From NCBI GenBank assembly GCA_024280015.1, contig JAJRQY010000133.1, forward strand, positions 1 to 64,000: a stretch of 64,000 nucleotides of DNA. The letters are read 5' to 3'. The notes beneath the pieces were generated by a model, which worked only from the letters and a program-made list of their open reading frames with translations, was not told where the DNA came from and made no database searches. Below are positions 16,700-25,593 of the stretch, in pieces. The translations under genes and the position numbers were made by a program. This DNA comes from Actinomycetes bacterium. GTDB lineage: Bacteria; Actinomycetota; Acidimicrobiia; Acidimicrobiales; SZUA-35. Every line of letters begins with the position of its first letter. The first letter of the stretch is position 1.

Positions 16700-18226
16700 C
16701 TACTCAGCCGCGTCCAGGAGCGCTGGTGAGCCATCCATGAGTTCGAAGTCCTCAACCGGCGAGCCGTCATCAAGTCTGATGTCGCTTTGCTCATAGCCAT
16801 CGATACTGCCATCATCGAGCTCGATGGTCACATTGTCTCCGCCAAGGTCAGTCGTTGGGTCAATGTAAGATCCGGGTTCGCTGGGGTCATCCACGTGATC
16901 GGGGCCATAGTCGATGGGGGCTGGATCCGGACTGTTGGTGCCACTGCCGAATGTGCTGGTGTCCTCGGAGTCTGCCGGCTGGGTGAGATCTTCTTGGCTC
17001 GTGCTGCCGGCCTCTCCCCCACCGTCTCCATATCCCTCGTCGTGATAGTCAATGTCTCCTTCGACCGGGATAATCCGTTCGCCCGGTATGCGACGCAGCT
17101 CGTCCTGCAATGCTGGGTCACCGCCTTCGGTCCCATCCCATCCGGGATGGTTCACGCCTTCGCTTGTCGCTGGTGCAGGCTCACCGGAAGACCCATCGTC
17201 TTTGGCCGGTGCCGGAGGACCCATCTCTTCCTCTGGTACCGGAGGACCCATCTTCGCTGCTTCCGCAGCCGCGGCTTCATCCGCGTCAATCGACGCCTGG
17301 AATGCCTCATTGGCTTTCTCGATTGCGTCGTCGCCCCAGTATTCATTAACACCGTCCGTTGCGTAGTAGCCCTCGTCACTCGACTCGAAAATCCACCCAG
17401 TATCCCAGTCAATGTAAGTCTGTGAACCGTCATCGTTGTCAAACCGATCGAGGTAAAAGGAGGGTTCGGACCCCTCGGTTGGGCTGGTTGGCTCGGGGTC
17501 GCTGAGATCAACTGGAGCCTTGTTCTTGATTCCTGAGGCGCGAGGGTCAACCAGTTCCGGCGGATCATCACTGGCCACAAACTCCGGAGCATCTATGTCG
17601 ATCTCACTACCGTGTGTTGGTAGTTGAGGTCCCGTGTCGGCTTCATCATTGATGCCCTTCTCCTGCTGGCCTTGACCCGGCAAGCCAACGTCATCGAAGA
17701 CCGACGACTCAGATTCATCTCCACTCTCGGGTATCTCACCCATTGGGGGATCATCAAACTCGGCTGGATCCGAGTCCGTGGCCTCTACGGCAACCCCTTC
17801 GTCCGGTGCTACGCCATTGTTGCTGGCGTCAGCCCCGCCGCTGGAATCAGAGTCAGCAGCATCATCTTCACTGACAGCTTCGGAATCATCACTGCCGTCC
17901 TGGGAAATGCTGTTCCCGTTGGAAGCCTCATCGTTGTCAAAGGTGGCTGAATCCGGATCGAAGTTCTGCCCTCCTCCGTCGCCTTGACCAGTGGAGATGT
18001 CGTTGCTGGATTCGCTGCCGTCATCAAAGGAGTCCGGATCAACGGCCGCTCCGCTGCTGTCACCGCTGGAGTCTTCCTGCTCATCTCCCTTGCCAGTAGG
18101 TTTCGCCGGCTCCGGCTTGCCCTTCGATGGCGATCCCTTGGTGTCCGCGGGTTCCTCCTTGGCCGCCGGTTCCCCTTTGGATGACGGGCGTTCTTCGGCC
18201 TTCTTCTCTTCAAGCTTGTCTGGCAT
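16700..18226 (-). CDS. Large acidic, intrinsically disordered protein of unknown function
   Basis: 508 residues, extremely rich in Asp, Glu, Ser, Gly and Pro, with a lysine-rich first 50 residues (KLEEKKAEER, KGEPAAKEEP). No signal peptide, membrane helix or folded domain is clear except a short island around 230-275 containing FYLDRFDNDDGSQTYIDWD and GYYATDGVNEYWGD, which may be a small beta fold. Proteins of this make-up can bind calcium or act as scaffolds, but nothing in the sequence proves it. The frame is open and free of stops over 1.5 kb, and the short island argues for a real gene. Start ATG 18226; it precedes the chimeric gene. Confidence 0.6.
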   Translation of the reverse strand: MPDKLEEKKAEERPSSKGEPAAKEEPADTKGSPSKGKPEPAKPTGKGDEQEDSSGDSSGAAVDPDSFDDGSESSNDISTGQGDGGGQNFDPDSATFDNDEASNGNSISQDGSDDSEAVSEDDAADSDSSGGADASNNGVAPDEGVAVEATDSDPAEFDDPPMGEIPESGDESESSVFDDVGLPGQGQQEKGINDEADTGPQLPTHGSEIDIDAPEFVASDDPPELVDPRASGIKNKAPVDLSDPEPTSPTEGSEPSFYLDRFDNDDGSQTYIDWDTGWIFESSDEGYYATDGVNEYWGDDAIEKANEAFQASIDADEAAAAEAAKMGPPVPEEEMGPPAPAKDDGSSGEPAPATSEGVNHPGWDGTEGGDPALQDELRRIPGERIIPVEGDIDYHDEGYGDGGGEAGSTSQEDLTQPADSEDTSTFGSGTNSPDPAPIDYGPDHVDDPSEPGSYIDPTTDLGGDNVTIELDDGSIDGYEQSDIRLDDGSPVEDFELMDGSPALLDAAE

Positions 18227-18336
18227 CGACTTCTCCCTCAGTTGTCTGGATGACCGTTGTCATTGTCAAGCAACCGCCCACCAAGGCGCATCCGTGAGTT
18301 CACGGATTTCGGCAATACTCATTGGCCGGGAACCAC

Positions 18337-19866
18337 ATGACAACCAGCAACGTCAGAGAATGCATGAGCTATCGGCGGATCATCAGTTTTCTTGGCATTG
18401 CTGCGATTCTCGCCGCCAGCTGTGGTGCCGGTGATTCTGTCGGTCCCGGCGACTCTGTCGGCTCTGGTGACTCGCTCGATGAGCAGGCCGAGACGCCTTC
18501 AACCACGGGAACGATCGTGCCAGCGTCGACCGAGCCTTCAGCGGTGATCACCAAGGACCTGGACCGGTTTGGTCACTTCCCTTCCGAACCCAACGATGAC
18601 TGGCTGATCGGCACCGACTACGAAGCCACCCTGTTCCTCGATTTGGAGAGCGGACAGGCCTTCGAAGGTGTTGAGGTCAGCATCTACTTCTCCGGTCGAA
18701 GCCAGATCTCGGTCTCGGCCAGTGGTTGTGGTGTTGGTGGCGGCGGTTTCACCCTCGTCGATGGCCGGATCACCAATCCCGACATGGGCCTCGACGCGAT
18801 GGCATGCACGCCCTCCGACGCCAAGATTTATGAGGCGGTACTGGCCCTGATGGAGACTGAACCCGAGATCAGAGCGGACGGCCCTCGACTGCTGCTCCTC
18901 ACCAGCGACTACCGGCTGGAGATGGAAGCAACCGGCCCCGGAATCGTCCCCCTCATCGAGGACAACGAACGGTTCATCGGTGTCGAGACCACCGTCACCG
19001 GCCTCGATCCGTCCAGGATCGAACTGGCCTCACCGGCGCACTTTGTTATCAAGGTGAACGTTCCGACTTGTGAGTTCTACGGAGGTGCCACCGAGGACGA
19101 CCAGGCAACGTTCCGGATGGAGCCATACCTGGATACTGGTCAGTGTGAATACTCACCGGCTCCGGATCTTGCTGCTCAAGCGTTCTTCGCTGAAGGTGTG
19201 ACCGCAAGGCGAGACGGTCAGACAATCGAGGTCTTCAACAGCCAAGGCACCTTGCAATTTCGTATCGCCACCGATGACGATCCGCCGATGACTCTCGAGA
19301 CCCCGGATCCACCGGAGCGAATCATTCCCGATCGGCCCGATCGTTCCCAAGCCGCCGCCGCAGGCAGGCTTTCCGAACCCTGGTACACCCACCGTGCTGG
19401 TTCCACCGCAAGTGGCGAGGCCGACGTCCCTGTCCCCGAGGGATGGCAAGCCAACGACCCGACTCAACCAATCATTGCGGTTGCTGGGCGGGGAGGGTTG
19501 GAGGTGTATGACCTTCCGGCCGAACTCTTGCCGTGGGACGCCGAGAACCATCATGATCTGCTGGACTTGATGGAAGGTCCCACGCCCGTAACCGTCAAGC
19601 TGTATCGCCAGGAGGGTGATCAGGTCGTCGAATCCGGTGCCACCGCAACGGTGCAGCAATACCGGTACGGGAGCGACGATCCCCAAACCTGGCTTCGCCA
19701 AGTCGTATGGATTCTCGAACGCGATGGGCGCACAACTCTCGCCCTCGTCGTCTATCCCGAATTTCCTGAAGACTCCAGCTTTGCTGAGCCCGAGGACCCA
19801 ATCAATCTCTCATTAACCGGACTTGACCCGGTCCATCTCCTGGAGGACATCCGCTTCTTTGAGTAG
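18337..19866 (+). CDS. Putative secreted lipoprotein of unknown function
   Basis: About 509 residues. The N terminus is a signal sequence (SYRRIISFLGIAAILAASC) with a Cys lipobox, then a Gly/Asp/Ser/Thr linker and a large extracytoplasmic domain with no recognised family. Several starts are possible: TTG 18322, ATG 18337 and ATG 18364; the last gives the most compact signal peptide. The gene converges with the glutamine-synthetase-like gene and the intervening 44 bases contain a CGGGCTG/CAGCCCG inverted pair with a long loop. Confidence 0.65.
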   Translation: MTTSNVRECMSYRRIISFLGIAAILAASCGAGDSVGPGDSVGSGDSLDEQAETPSTTGTIVPASTEPSAVITKDLDRFGHFPSEPNDDWLIGTDYEATLFLDLESGQAFEGVEVSIYFSGRSQISVSASGCGVGGGGFTLVDGRITNPDMGLDAMACTPSDAKIYEAVLALMETEPEIRADGPRLLLLTSDYRLEMEATGPGIVPLIEDNERFIGVETTVTGLDPSRIELASPAHFVIKVNVPTCEFYGGATEDDQATFRMEPYLDTGQCEYSPAPDLAAQAFFAEGVTARRDGQTIEVFNSQGTLQFRIATDDDPPMTLETPDPPERIIPDRPDRSQAAAAGRLSEPWYTHRAGSTASGEADVPVPEGWQANDPTQPIIAVAGRGGLEVYDLPAELLPWDAENHHDLLDLMEGPTPVTVKLYRQEGDQVVESGATATVQQYRYGSDDPQTWLRQVVWILERDGRTTLALVVYPEFPEDSSFAEPEDPINLSLTGLDPVHLLEDIRFFE

Positions 19867-19910
19867 CGGGCTGCGCTGTCCGCCCATCATCGCAAAGTCA
19901 ACAGCCCGAG

Positions 19911-21314
19911 TTACAGGGTTTCGAAATAGCGGTCCAGTTCCCAAGGAGTTGGTGCGAGACTGGCGGCATCTCCGCCACCGGTGTTGAAGGCGAGCCATTC
20001 GAAACGGCGCAAGCCAATCCAATAGTCAACGAATCCATCGCCCAACATTCGACGCAGTCGTTCATCGGCACCTAGCGCTTCACCGGCCGCAGGCACCGAC
20101 CTTGCCAGTTCTTCGGGATTGCCCGGACCACTTGGCAACCCCCAGGCCATCTTGGTGAACTTGGCTGGAGGCTCGACCTTGTCATCAAGACCAGCCAAGC
20201 CGCCGGCCAGAATAACCGCGGCAGCGAAATGAGGATGCACATCACCAGCGCCAACCCGGTGCTCTATTCTTGCAGAGCCCGCCGACCCACTCAGCACCCG
20301 CAGGGCCGTCGACTTATTGTCCATGTCCCAGGTGGCATGCGTGGGTACCGCCTTGAATGGCTCGGCTCGGCGGAAGCTATTGGGAGTCGGCACCATGATC
20401 GAAACCGAGCCCTGCAGTGTTGCCATCAGACCAGCCAGCCAGTGACGGGCAGTCACCGACAAATTGTCGTCCTCGGCCGGGTCAAAGAACACTGGTCCGG
20501 ACTCGTCCTGTAGCGAATGGTGCACGTGCAGCCCGTTGCCGTAGTCCTGCGTCACCCGCGCCATGAAGGTCACCGACAGCCCCCGCTCAAAGGCAACCTC
20601 CTTGCAGACCTGACGAGCCAGGATCACATGATCAGCCGCGGCCAGCGGACCCGTCGGCATCAGGTTCAATTCGAACTGCCCCGCCGCAGCCTCGGCGTTC
20701 CAGGCTTCCCACGGCACCCCGTAACCATCAAGGCGAGAGCAGATTTCGGTCATGACGCCATCCAACCGGTGCAAATCCTGTACCAGGTAGGGCACCATTG
20801 AGGCCACACCGAATGGAGTAAGACGCTTCCAGCCAGCCGCCCGATTCTCGGCGAAGGTCCGCTCAAAAAACTGGCCTTCGAGCTCGAAAGCAAAGAGGCT
20901 CTGATACCCCTTGGCTGCCAGCTGTTCGCTCAGCCCACGAACCAAGCCGCGCCCACAAACCGGAATCGGTGTGCCCTCAGCATCGACGGCGTCAGCCAGA
21001 CACATGGCTAATCCGTCAACTTCGGGAACTACGGCCAGGGTCGAAAGATCGGGGACCAGGTGCACATCGCCCATGACGGTTGAGCGCCAATCGGCACTGA
21101 ACCCGAAGGCCGGTTCGCCTGCCCGGTCGGTGCCGAAGGCATAGTCGACAATGCCAACCCCTGACTCCAGGCACGACAAGAAGGTCCGCGGGTGAAGGAT
21201 CTTCCCGATGGGAAGCGAATCGGGTTGGATGCCCTGCACTCGTATCCGGGTGATCTTGTTGTCGGCCAAGAATTGCTGTGCAGCTTCTCGTTCCCCGCTT
21301 GAAGAAGAATTCAT
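19911..21314 (-). CDS. Glutamine synthetase family protein (gamma-glutamyl-amine ligase-like)
   Basis: 467 residues covering both the beta-grasp and catalytic domains. Visible signatures: FELEGQFF (metal-binding Glu pair), GQFELNL, GNGLHVHHSL (His), NSFRR and ARIEHRVGAGD. These fit the GlnA3/PuuA branch, which ligates glutamate to polyamines or other amines, rather than the housekeeping GlnA type with its adenylation loop. It is translationally coupled: its ATG overlaps the stop of the upstream SCP2-like gene by four bases (ATGA). The substrate is not determined. Confidence 0.8.
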   Translation of the reverse strand: MNSSSSGEREAAQQFLADNKITRIRVQGIQPDSLPIGKILHPRTFLSCLESGVGIVDYAFGTDRAGEPAFGFSADWRSTVMGDVHLVPDLSTLAVVPEVDGLAMCLADAVDAEGTPIPVCGRGLVRGLSEQLAAKGYQSLFAFELEGQFFERTFAENRAAGWKRLTPFGVASMVPYLVQDLHRLDGVMTEICSRLDGYGVPWEAWNAEAAAGQFELNLMPTGPLAAADHVILARQVCKEVAFERGLSVTFMARVTQDYGNGLHVHHSLQDESGPVFFDPAEDDNLSVTARHWLAGLMATLQGSVSIMVPTPNSFRRAEPFKAVPTHATWDMDNKSTALRVLSGSAGSARIEHRVGAGDVHPHFAAAVILAGGLAGLDDKVEPPAKFTKMAWGLPSGPGNPEELARSVPAAGEALGADERLRRMLGDGFVDYWIGLRRFEWLAFNTGGGDAASLAPTPWELDRYFETL

Positions 21315-22003
21315 CCCAGCTCTCCAAACAAGTGGTCGATAGTGAAACGGGTGAGCACCGACAAGTCGCGCAGGTCACCGATCAACTTGAGATTTCCGGC
21401 CAGCACCTCTTCAGCCACCAGTGCGGATCCTGACATCACTGCGGCCAATTGCTCTGCCGAGCCATGAATCTCGATGGCAGCTTCACCGTCACCGCCCCAT
21501 TGCTGTGACTCTGAGGTGTTACTGACAACCAGGCGCAACGGCCGTGGGCAGGTTTCATCGGCCAATGCACCAGCCATGAACTGCTCGGCTTCTTGGCGCC
21601 ACTCCCCAATCGGCGGTTCCAGAAGCTTTCCCATGGCTAGGGCCAGAACCGGGTGGCGGGCGGCACCGGTGATCTTGGGTTTGACTGAATCATCGGCCAG
21701 GTCGGCAACAATGGTGACGTCCGCGTTGGCTAGCGCTCCCCTCCGAATGTGAATCGAGGTGCCATCGAAATGAGCAGTCACAGCCTGGGGGTCAGTCATG
21801 GACTGGAGTACCGCGTTACCCCGTGCCCGTCGAACCAGTTTCTCCGTTGAGGGCTGGCTGAGTGAGCGACGAGCCATAGCGGCGACAACCCGGACAATGG
21901 GAACGGCGTTGTCTTCGGTTACGACATCCATGAAACGTCCATCAGGTCCAGTCCCCACCCCTCGCTCCGATTCCACGACTGGAGCGGATCCCAAATCAAG
22001 CAT
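21311..22003 (-). CDS. SCP2-like/unknown-function protein coupled to the GS-like gene
   Basis: 230 residues. The arrangement of alternating beta strands and helices (VTAHFDGTSIHIRRG, ADVTIVADL, and again EAAIEIHGS near 175) suggests two SCP2 sterol-carrier-like halves, but the match is by eye only. The start at 22003 lacks a ribosome site and may be leaderless; ATG 21931 is an alternative. A 16-bp palindrome sits 6 bases upstream of the 22003 start, in the divergent promoter shared with the acyl-CoA ligase. Confidence 0.5.
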   Translation of the reverse strand: MLDLGSAPVVESERGVGTGPDGRFMDVVTEDNAVPIVRVVAAMARRSLSQPSTEKLVRRARGNAVLQSMTDPQAVTAHFDGTSIHIRRGALANADVTIVADLADDSVKPKITGAARHPVLALAMGKLLEPPIGEWRQEAEQFMAGALADETCPRPLRLVVSNTSESQQWGGDGEAAIEIHGSAEQLAAVMSGSALVAEEVLAGNLKLIGDLRDLSVLTRFTIDHLFGELG

Positions 22004-22008
22004 TGTTT

Positions 22009-22024
22009 GGTTGGTCGACCAACC
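22009..22024. promoter_or_regulatory. 16-bp perfect palindrome, likely TetR-type operator
   Basis: GGTTGGTCGACCAACC, perfectly symmetric, in the 121-base divergent promoter between the SCP2-like gene (leftward) and the acyl-CoA ligase (rightward). A partial second copy, AACCAGTTGGTT, follows at about 22026. Lipid-metabolism operons of actinobacteria often carry such TetR-family sites. Confidence 0.65.
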
Positions 22025-22124
22025 TAACCAGTTGGTTCGAAGCCATCAAGTTTGCTGCGATGCAGCTTTGAGCAAGAAGCTCGGTCGACTAGCATCGGGC
22101 TACCTCACCTGGATGGAGCCAACG

Positions 22125-23681
22125 ATGAACGACAGCGGTTCGAAGCAAACCATCTATCAGTGGCTCCAGACCCAAGAGGGCTCCCAGCCTAACGGTGTCG
22201 CCATCACCTCCGCCGCGGTGACAATGACGTTTGCCCAGTTGGGGGAGGCGACGAGGAGCCTGGCCGCCGGGTTGGCCGAACTTGGTGTTGAACCGGGTGA
22301 CATCGTTGCCGTGCAGCTTCCTAACGTGGCGGAGTATCTCATCATGCTGCTGGCCACATCGGCGCGAGGGGCAGTCCTGCAAACCTTGCACATGCCCTAT
22401 CGCCAGTCAGAACTTGAGGCCCTTCTGGTCCACTCCGGCGCCAAGGTTGCTGTCGTTCTTGGGTCATTCAAGGACCGAAGCCCCGCCCAAGAACTCATCG
22501 ACCTCGGAGACAAGATCCCCCAACTCGACACCATTGTCTCGGTTGGAACCCCGACAGATGGGGCGCTGGACTACGCCGCGGTGTCAACCGCAAGTCCGAG
22601 TCCCACAGCCGTGGTGCAGGCAAACGTCGACGCTCCCTACATCCTGCTCTATACGTCAGGAACGACCGCTCAGCCAAAGGGTGTTGCTCATAGTTCACGA
22701 CACTTCCTGGAGAATGCCAAACGAGCCTCGTCCGAGCTCGGTCTCACCAAGGATGACCGAGTCACATCGCTGGCACCCTTCTCCCACCTCTATGGGATGT
22801 TCACCCTCCAAATCGCTATGGCTGCCGGCTCATGCACAACCATGATCCCCGCCTTCAATCCTCAAACCATCGTGGATGACCTAACCGAACTGGCCCCAAC
22901 CGCCTTGTTCACCGCTCCCGCCCACCTGGCACCACTCATTGCTTCCAACCAGCTCACCGAATCCTCCCTTCGTGCTACCCGCCTGGTCTGCCTGTCAGGC
23001 TCTGCGGTGCCACCAGCCTTGGCCCAGTCGGTTGATGATCTGCTCCCAGATGGCTCCGTCATTGGACTCTGGGGAATGACCGAGCTGCAGGTGGGCGCCT
23101 ACGGTCGCCCTGATGATCCACTGGATACACGAATCACATCCACCGGCCGAGCTGCTACCGGCATCCGCCTGCGAGTGGTTGACGCCGAAGGCAACGATCT
23201 GCCAAGCGGAGTAAAGGGCGAACTCCAAGCCCGAGACTCCTCGGTGTTCACGAGCTACCTCAATGACCAACAAGCGAGCAAGGCTGCCTTCACCGATGAC
23301 GGCTGGTTCAGAACCGGTGACCTGGCCACAATCGATGCTGATGGGTATCTCCGTATCACCGGTCGGACCAAGGAGATCATCAATCGTGGTGGTATCAAAT
23401 ACAACCCGGCCGAGGTCGAGGCCATCCTGGTGAATCACCCGGCAATCGCGGTGTGCGCCATTGTGCCAGTACCAGATCCGACCCTGGGTGAGCGAGCCTG
23501 CTTGTGTGTCCAGGCGACACCTGGAGACACCGTCACATTGGAAGAAGTCTGCCAGCTTCTCGATGACAACAAGATGGCCAAGTACAAATGGCCCGAACGA
23601 CTTGAGTTATTCGACGAGCTTCCAATGACACCAACGAGAAAGGTACAGCGGTCCAAGGTTGCCGCTCTACTCAGCAAATGA
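22125..23681 (+). CDS. AMP-dependent acyl-CoA synthetase/ligase
   Basis: 518 residues of the ANL superfamily: P-loop-like YTSGTTAQPKGVAHS, GLWGMTELQVG, GWFRTGDLATIDADGYL, ITGRTKEIINRGGIKYNP and the C-terminal lysine in PTRKVQR. It activates a carboxylic acid as acyl-AMP then acyl-CoA; the cyclohexanecarboxylate/fatty-acid type is likely but the substrate is unknown. ATG 22125 is chosen for its upstream GGAG at 22115; the frame reaches back to 21798 without support. Its stop overlaps the start of the next gene by four bases (ATGA at 23678), so the Fe-S protein is translationally coupled. Confidence 0.88.
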   Translation: MNDSGSKQTIYQWLQTQEGSQPNGVAITSAAVTMTFAQLGEATRSLAAGLAELGVEPGDIVAVQLPNVAEYLIMLLATSARGAVLQTLHMPYRQSELEALLVHSGAKVAVVLGSFKDRSPAQELIDLGDKIPQLDTIVSVGTPTDGALDYAAVSTASPSPTAVVQANVDAPYILLYTSGTTAQPKGVAHSSRHFLENAKRASSELGLTKDDRVTSLAPFSHLYGMFTLQIAMAAGSCTTMIPAFNPQTIVDDLTELAPTALFTAPAHLAPLIASNQLTESSLRATRLVCLSGSAVPPALAQSVDDLLPDGSVIGLWGMTELQVGAYGRPDDPLDTRITSTGRAATGIRLRVVDAEGNDLPSGVKGELQARDSSVFTSYLNDQQASKAAFTDDGWFRTGDLATIDADGYLRITGRTKEIINRGGIKYNPAEVEAILVNHPAIAVCAIVPVPDPTLGERACLCVQATPGDTVTLEEVCQLLDDNKMAKYKWPERLELFDELPMTPTRKVQRSKVAALLSK

Positions 23682-24706
23682 CTGCCAAACGACCACCGCG
23701 TAGAATGGAACGCCGGACTCCGGTCTGGGAAGCGCCGGCAGAAATTCTTGACCTGTTTCCTGAAATCTCTGGCAATACCATCAATGGTCTGGGCGAAACG
23801 AAAAGCCGACCTATTTCGCCACCAATGTGGCGCAACCCAAAATCTATTGCCCACGGCGAAGTCCAGAACCACATCACTCGCGAATACACCAGCCACGAAG
23901 TTCTTCGTACCACCATGCGAGCGCCGGGAGGGTTCACTCCGGATCCAATAGCGATCGACCAGACGCAGAACTCCCCAGCTGACTGGGACCGGCTGGTCCG
24001 CGAGTTCGCCCTCGGGGAGGCGGAGAACTCGGCCACCAAAGTTGGTATTGTCCGGTTCCGTCAGGAGTGGGCCTTTGAGGGAATGGATGTCCCCTTCAAG
24101 TGGATAATCCTCTTGGCGGACCGCATGGAGTACGAGGCCCTGTCTCAAGCTCCGGAGTGGGAGGCTGCCCGAGAGGTACATCACAGCTATAACCGGGGCA
24201 CAGCTGCAGCAAGAGAAGTGGCCAACTGGATTCGAGGACATGGCTATGAAGCCGAAGGCCACGGGGGACCCGGCGCTGGACCAGTCCTTCTTCTGCCCGC
24301 GGCGATCGAGGCCGGCTTTGGTGAACTGGGCAAGCACGGTTCACTCATCGACACCGACCTGGGCTCTGGTTTTCGAATCAGCGCGGTGATGACCAATCTG
24401 CCACTCGTGGATTCGGCTAAGCCGGAGCCATTCTTTGTTGATTCATTTTGTGTTGGCTGCCGGATCTGCACCGACGCATGCCCTCCAGCAGCGATCACTC
24501 CGGACAAGCAGCTGGTGCGTGGCGACATCAAGTGGTACGTCGATTTCGACAAGTGCCTCCCCTACTTCGCAGTCTCCTACGGCTGCGGTGCCTGCATTGC
24601 CATCTGTCCTTGGACGAAACCGGACCAGGCACAGCGACTGACCGACGTGATGCGACGAAAGAACGCCAAGGCCATGGCCAAAGCTGCGGCAACCGAGATC
24701 GAATAG
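23678..24706 (+). CDS. Reductive-dehalogenase-like double 4Fe-4S protein
   Basis: 342 residues. Residues 150-255 resemble the corrinoid-binding core of the RdhA/QueG group (GAGPVLLLPAAIEAGFGELG, then TDLGSGFRISAVMTNLPL). Two clusters follow: CVGCRICTDACPP (Cys 258, 261, 264, 268) and Cys 293 with GCGACIAICPW (Cys 303, 306, 310). There is no Tat signal, so it is cytoplasmic and more like the non-respiratory or QueG-like members. It could reduce a halogenated or other electrophilic substrate using B12, but the substrate and B12 dependence are unproven. It is translationally coupled to the acyl-CoA ligase and followed by CcdA and a thioredoxin-like gene. Confidence 0.65.
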   Translation: MTAKRPPRRMERRTPVWEAPAEILDLFPEISGNTINGLGETKSRPISPPMWRNPKSIAHGEVQNHITREYTSHEVLRTTMRAPGGFTPDPIAIDQTQNSPADWDRLVREFALGEAENSATKVGIVRFRQEWAFEGMDVPFKWIILLADRMEYEALSQAPEWEAAREVHHSYNRGTAAAREVANWIRGHGYEAEGHGGPGAGPVLLLPAAIEAGFGELGKHGSLIDTDLGSGFRISAVMTNLPLVDSAKPEPFFVDSFCVGCRICTDACPPAAITPDKQLVRGDIKWYVDFDKCLPYFAVSYGCGACIAICPWTKPDQAQRLTDVMRRKNAKAMAKAAATEIE

Positions 24707-24781
24707 GAAGAGATCGTGGGCAACAGGTTTACCTCAAGGGTCTGAGGGAATGGATCAGGGCCTTCATGCGGTTTAGAAGGA

Positions 24782-25549
24782 GTGATCGAGACAGAGGCCG
24801 TCACGGTGCTGAGCTATGTCATTGCTTTCGGTGGTGGGTTGATCAGCTTCGCGTCCCCATGCGTCCTGCCAGTCGTACCCGGGTACTTGTCCCTCATCAC
24901 TGGGCTTGAAGTCAGCGAGCTTCAAGAGTCGAAATCATCCAACAGTTGGACCGTTGTTCGAGACACCAGCCTGTTCATCCTCGGGTTCGGTTCGGTTTTT
25001 GTACTCCTCGGCTTGTCGGCCACCACCATCGGGCAGTTCATCTTCAATCAGCAGATCCTGCTTACCAGGATCTCCGGCGGCCTGGTTTTGGGTATGGCGC
25101 TGTTCATGCTCGGTTCACTCTTCCTGCAAGCTCCGTGGCTCTATCAAGAGAAACGCTTCCAGCCCGAACTGGGCAAGTACGGCCGAGCGGCACCAACCGT
25201 TGCCGGAGTCGCCTTTGGTTTTGGTTGGACACCATGCATCGGACCCATCCTGACCTCGGTCTTGGCCATTGCCGCCGCATCGGGACGAGCAACAACAGGA
25301 GCATCCCTGCTGGCCGTGTACACCCTGGGTTTGGGCTTGCCTTTCTTGATCATGGGCCTGCTCATGAGCCGCCTCACCGGCAGCCTGAACTGGGTCAAGT
25401 CCCACCTGCAACACATTGTGATCGTGTCATCACTCTTCATGGCCATCTTCGGCATCTTGCTCATCCTCAACAAGCTGATCTGGATCACCACCCAACTTCA
25501 GAGTGTCATGCGATCGGTCGGCCTGGAGTGGCTCGTCAATCTTGGCTAA
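24782..25549 (+). CDS. ccdA: CcdA/DsbD-type membrane thiol-disulfide transporter
   Basis: 255 residues, six hydrophobic helices and the two membrane cysteines of the family (FASPCVLPVVPGY near residue 27 and GWTPCIGPIL near 149). It moves reducing equivalents across the membrane to extracytoplasmic thioredoxin-like proteins, for cytochrome c maturation or disulfide repair. The GTG at 24782 follows AGAAGG with too short a gap, so GTG 24806, with GAGG eight bases upstream, may be the true start. The TlpA-like partner gene follows 44 bases later. Confidence 0.88.
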   Translation: MIETEAVTVLSYVIAFGGGLISFASPCVLPVVPGYLSLITGLEVSELQESKSSNSWTVVRDTSLFILGFGSVFVLLGLSATTIGQFIFNQQILLTRISGGLVLGMALFMLGSLFLQAPWLYQEKRFQPELGKYGRAAPTVAGVAFGFGWTPCIGPILTSVLAIAAASGRATTGASLLAVYTLGLGLPFLIMGLLMSRLTGSLNWVKSHLQHIVIVSSLFMAIFGILLILNKLIWITTQLQSVMRSVGLEWLVNLG

Positions 25550-25593
25550 GGCCCAGCCCAAACCCATCACCCCAATTCACGAAGCGAGTGCTC

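Noticed and set aside
16787-17425. 212-codon plus-strand frame
   Set aside because: Antisense of the acidic protein gene.
23435-24337. 300-codon minus-strand frame
   Set aside because: Antisense of the ligase and Fe-S protein genes, both with clear motifs.
24946-25593. Upstream extension of the TlpA-like frame through ccdA
   Set aside because: ccdA motifs occupy the other frame; the thioredoxin gene starts at ATG 25594.
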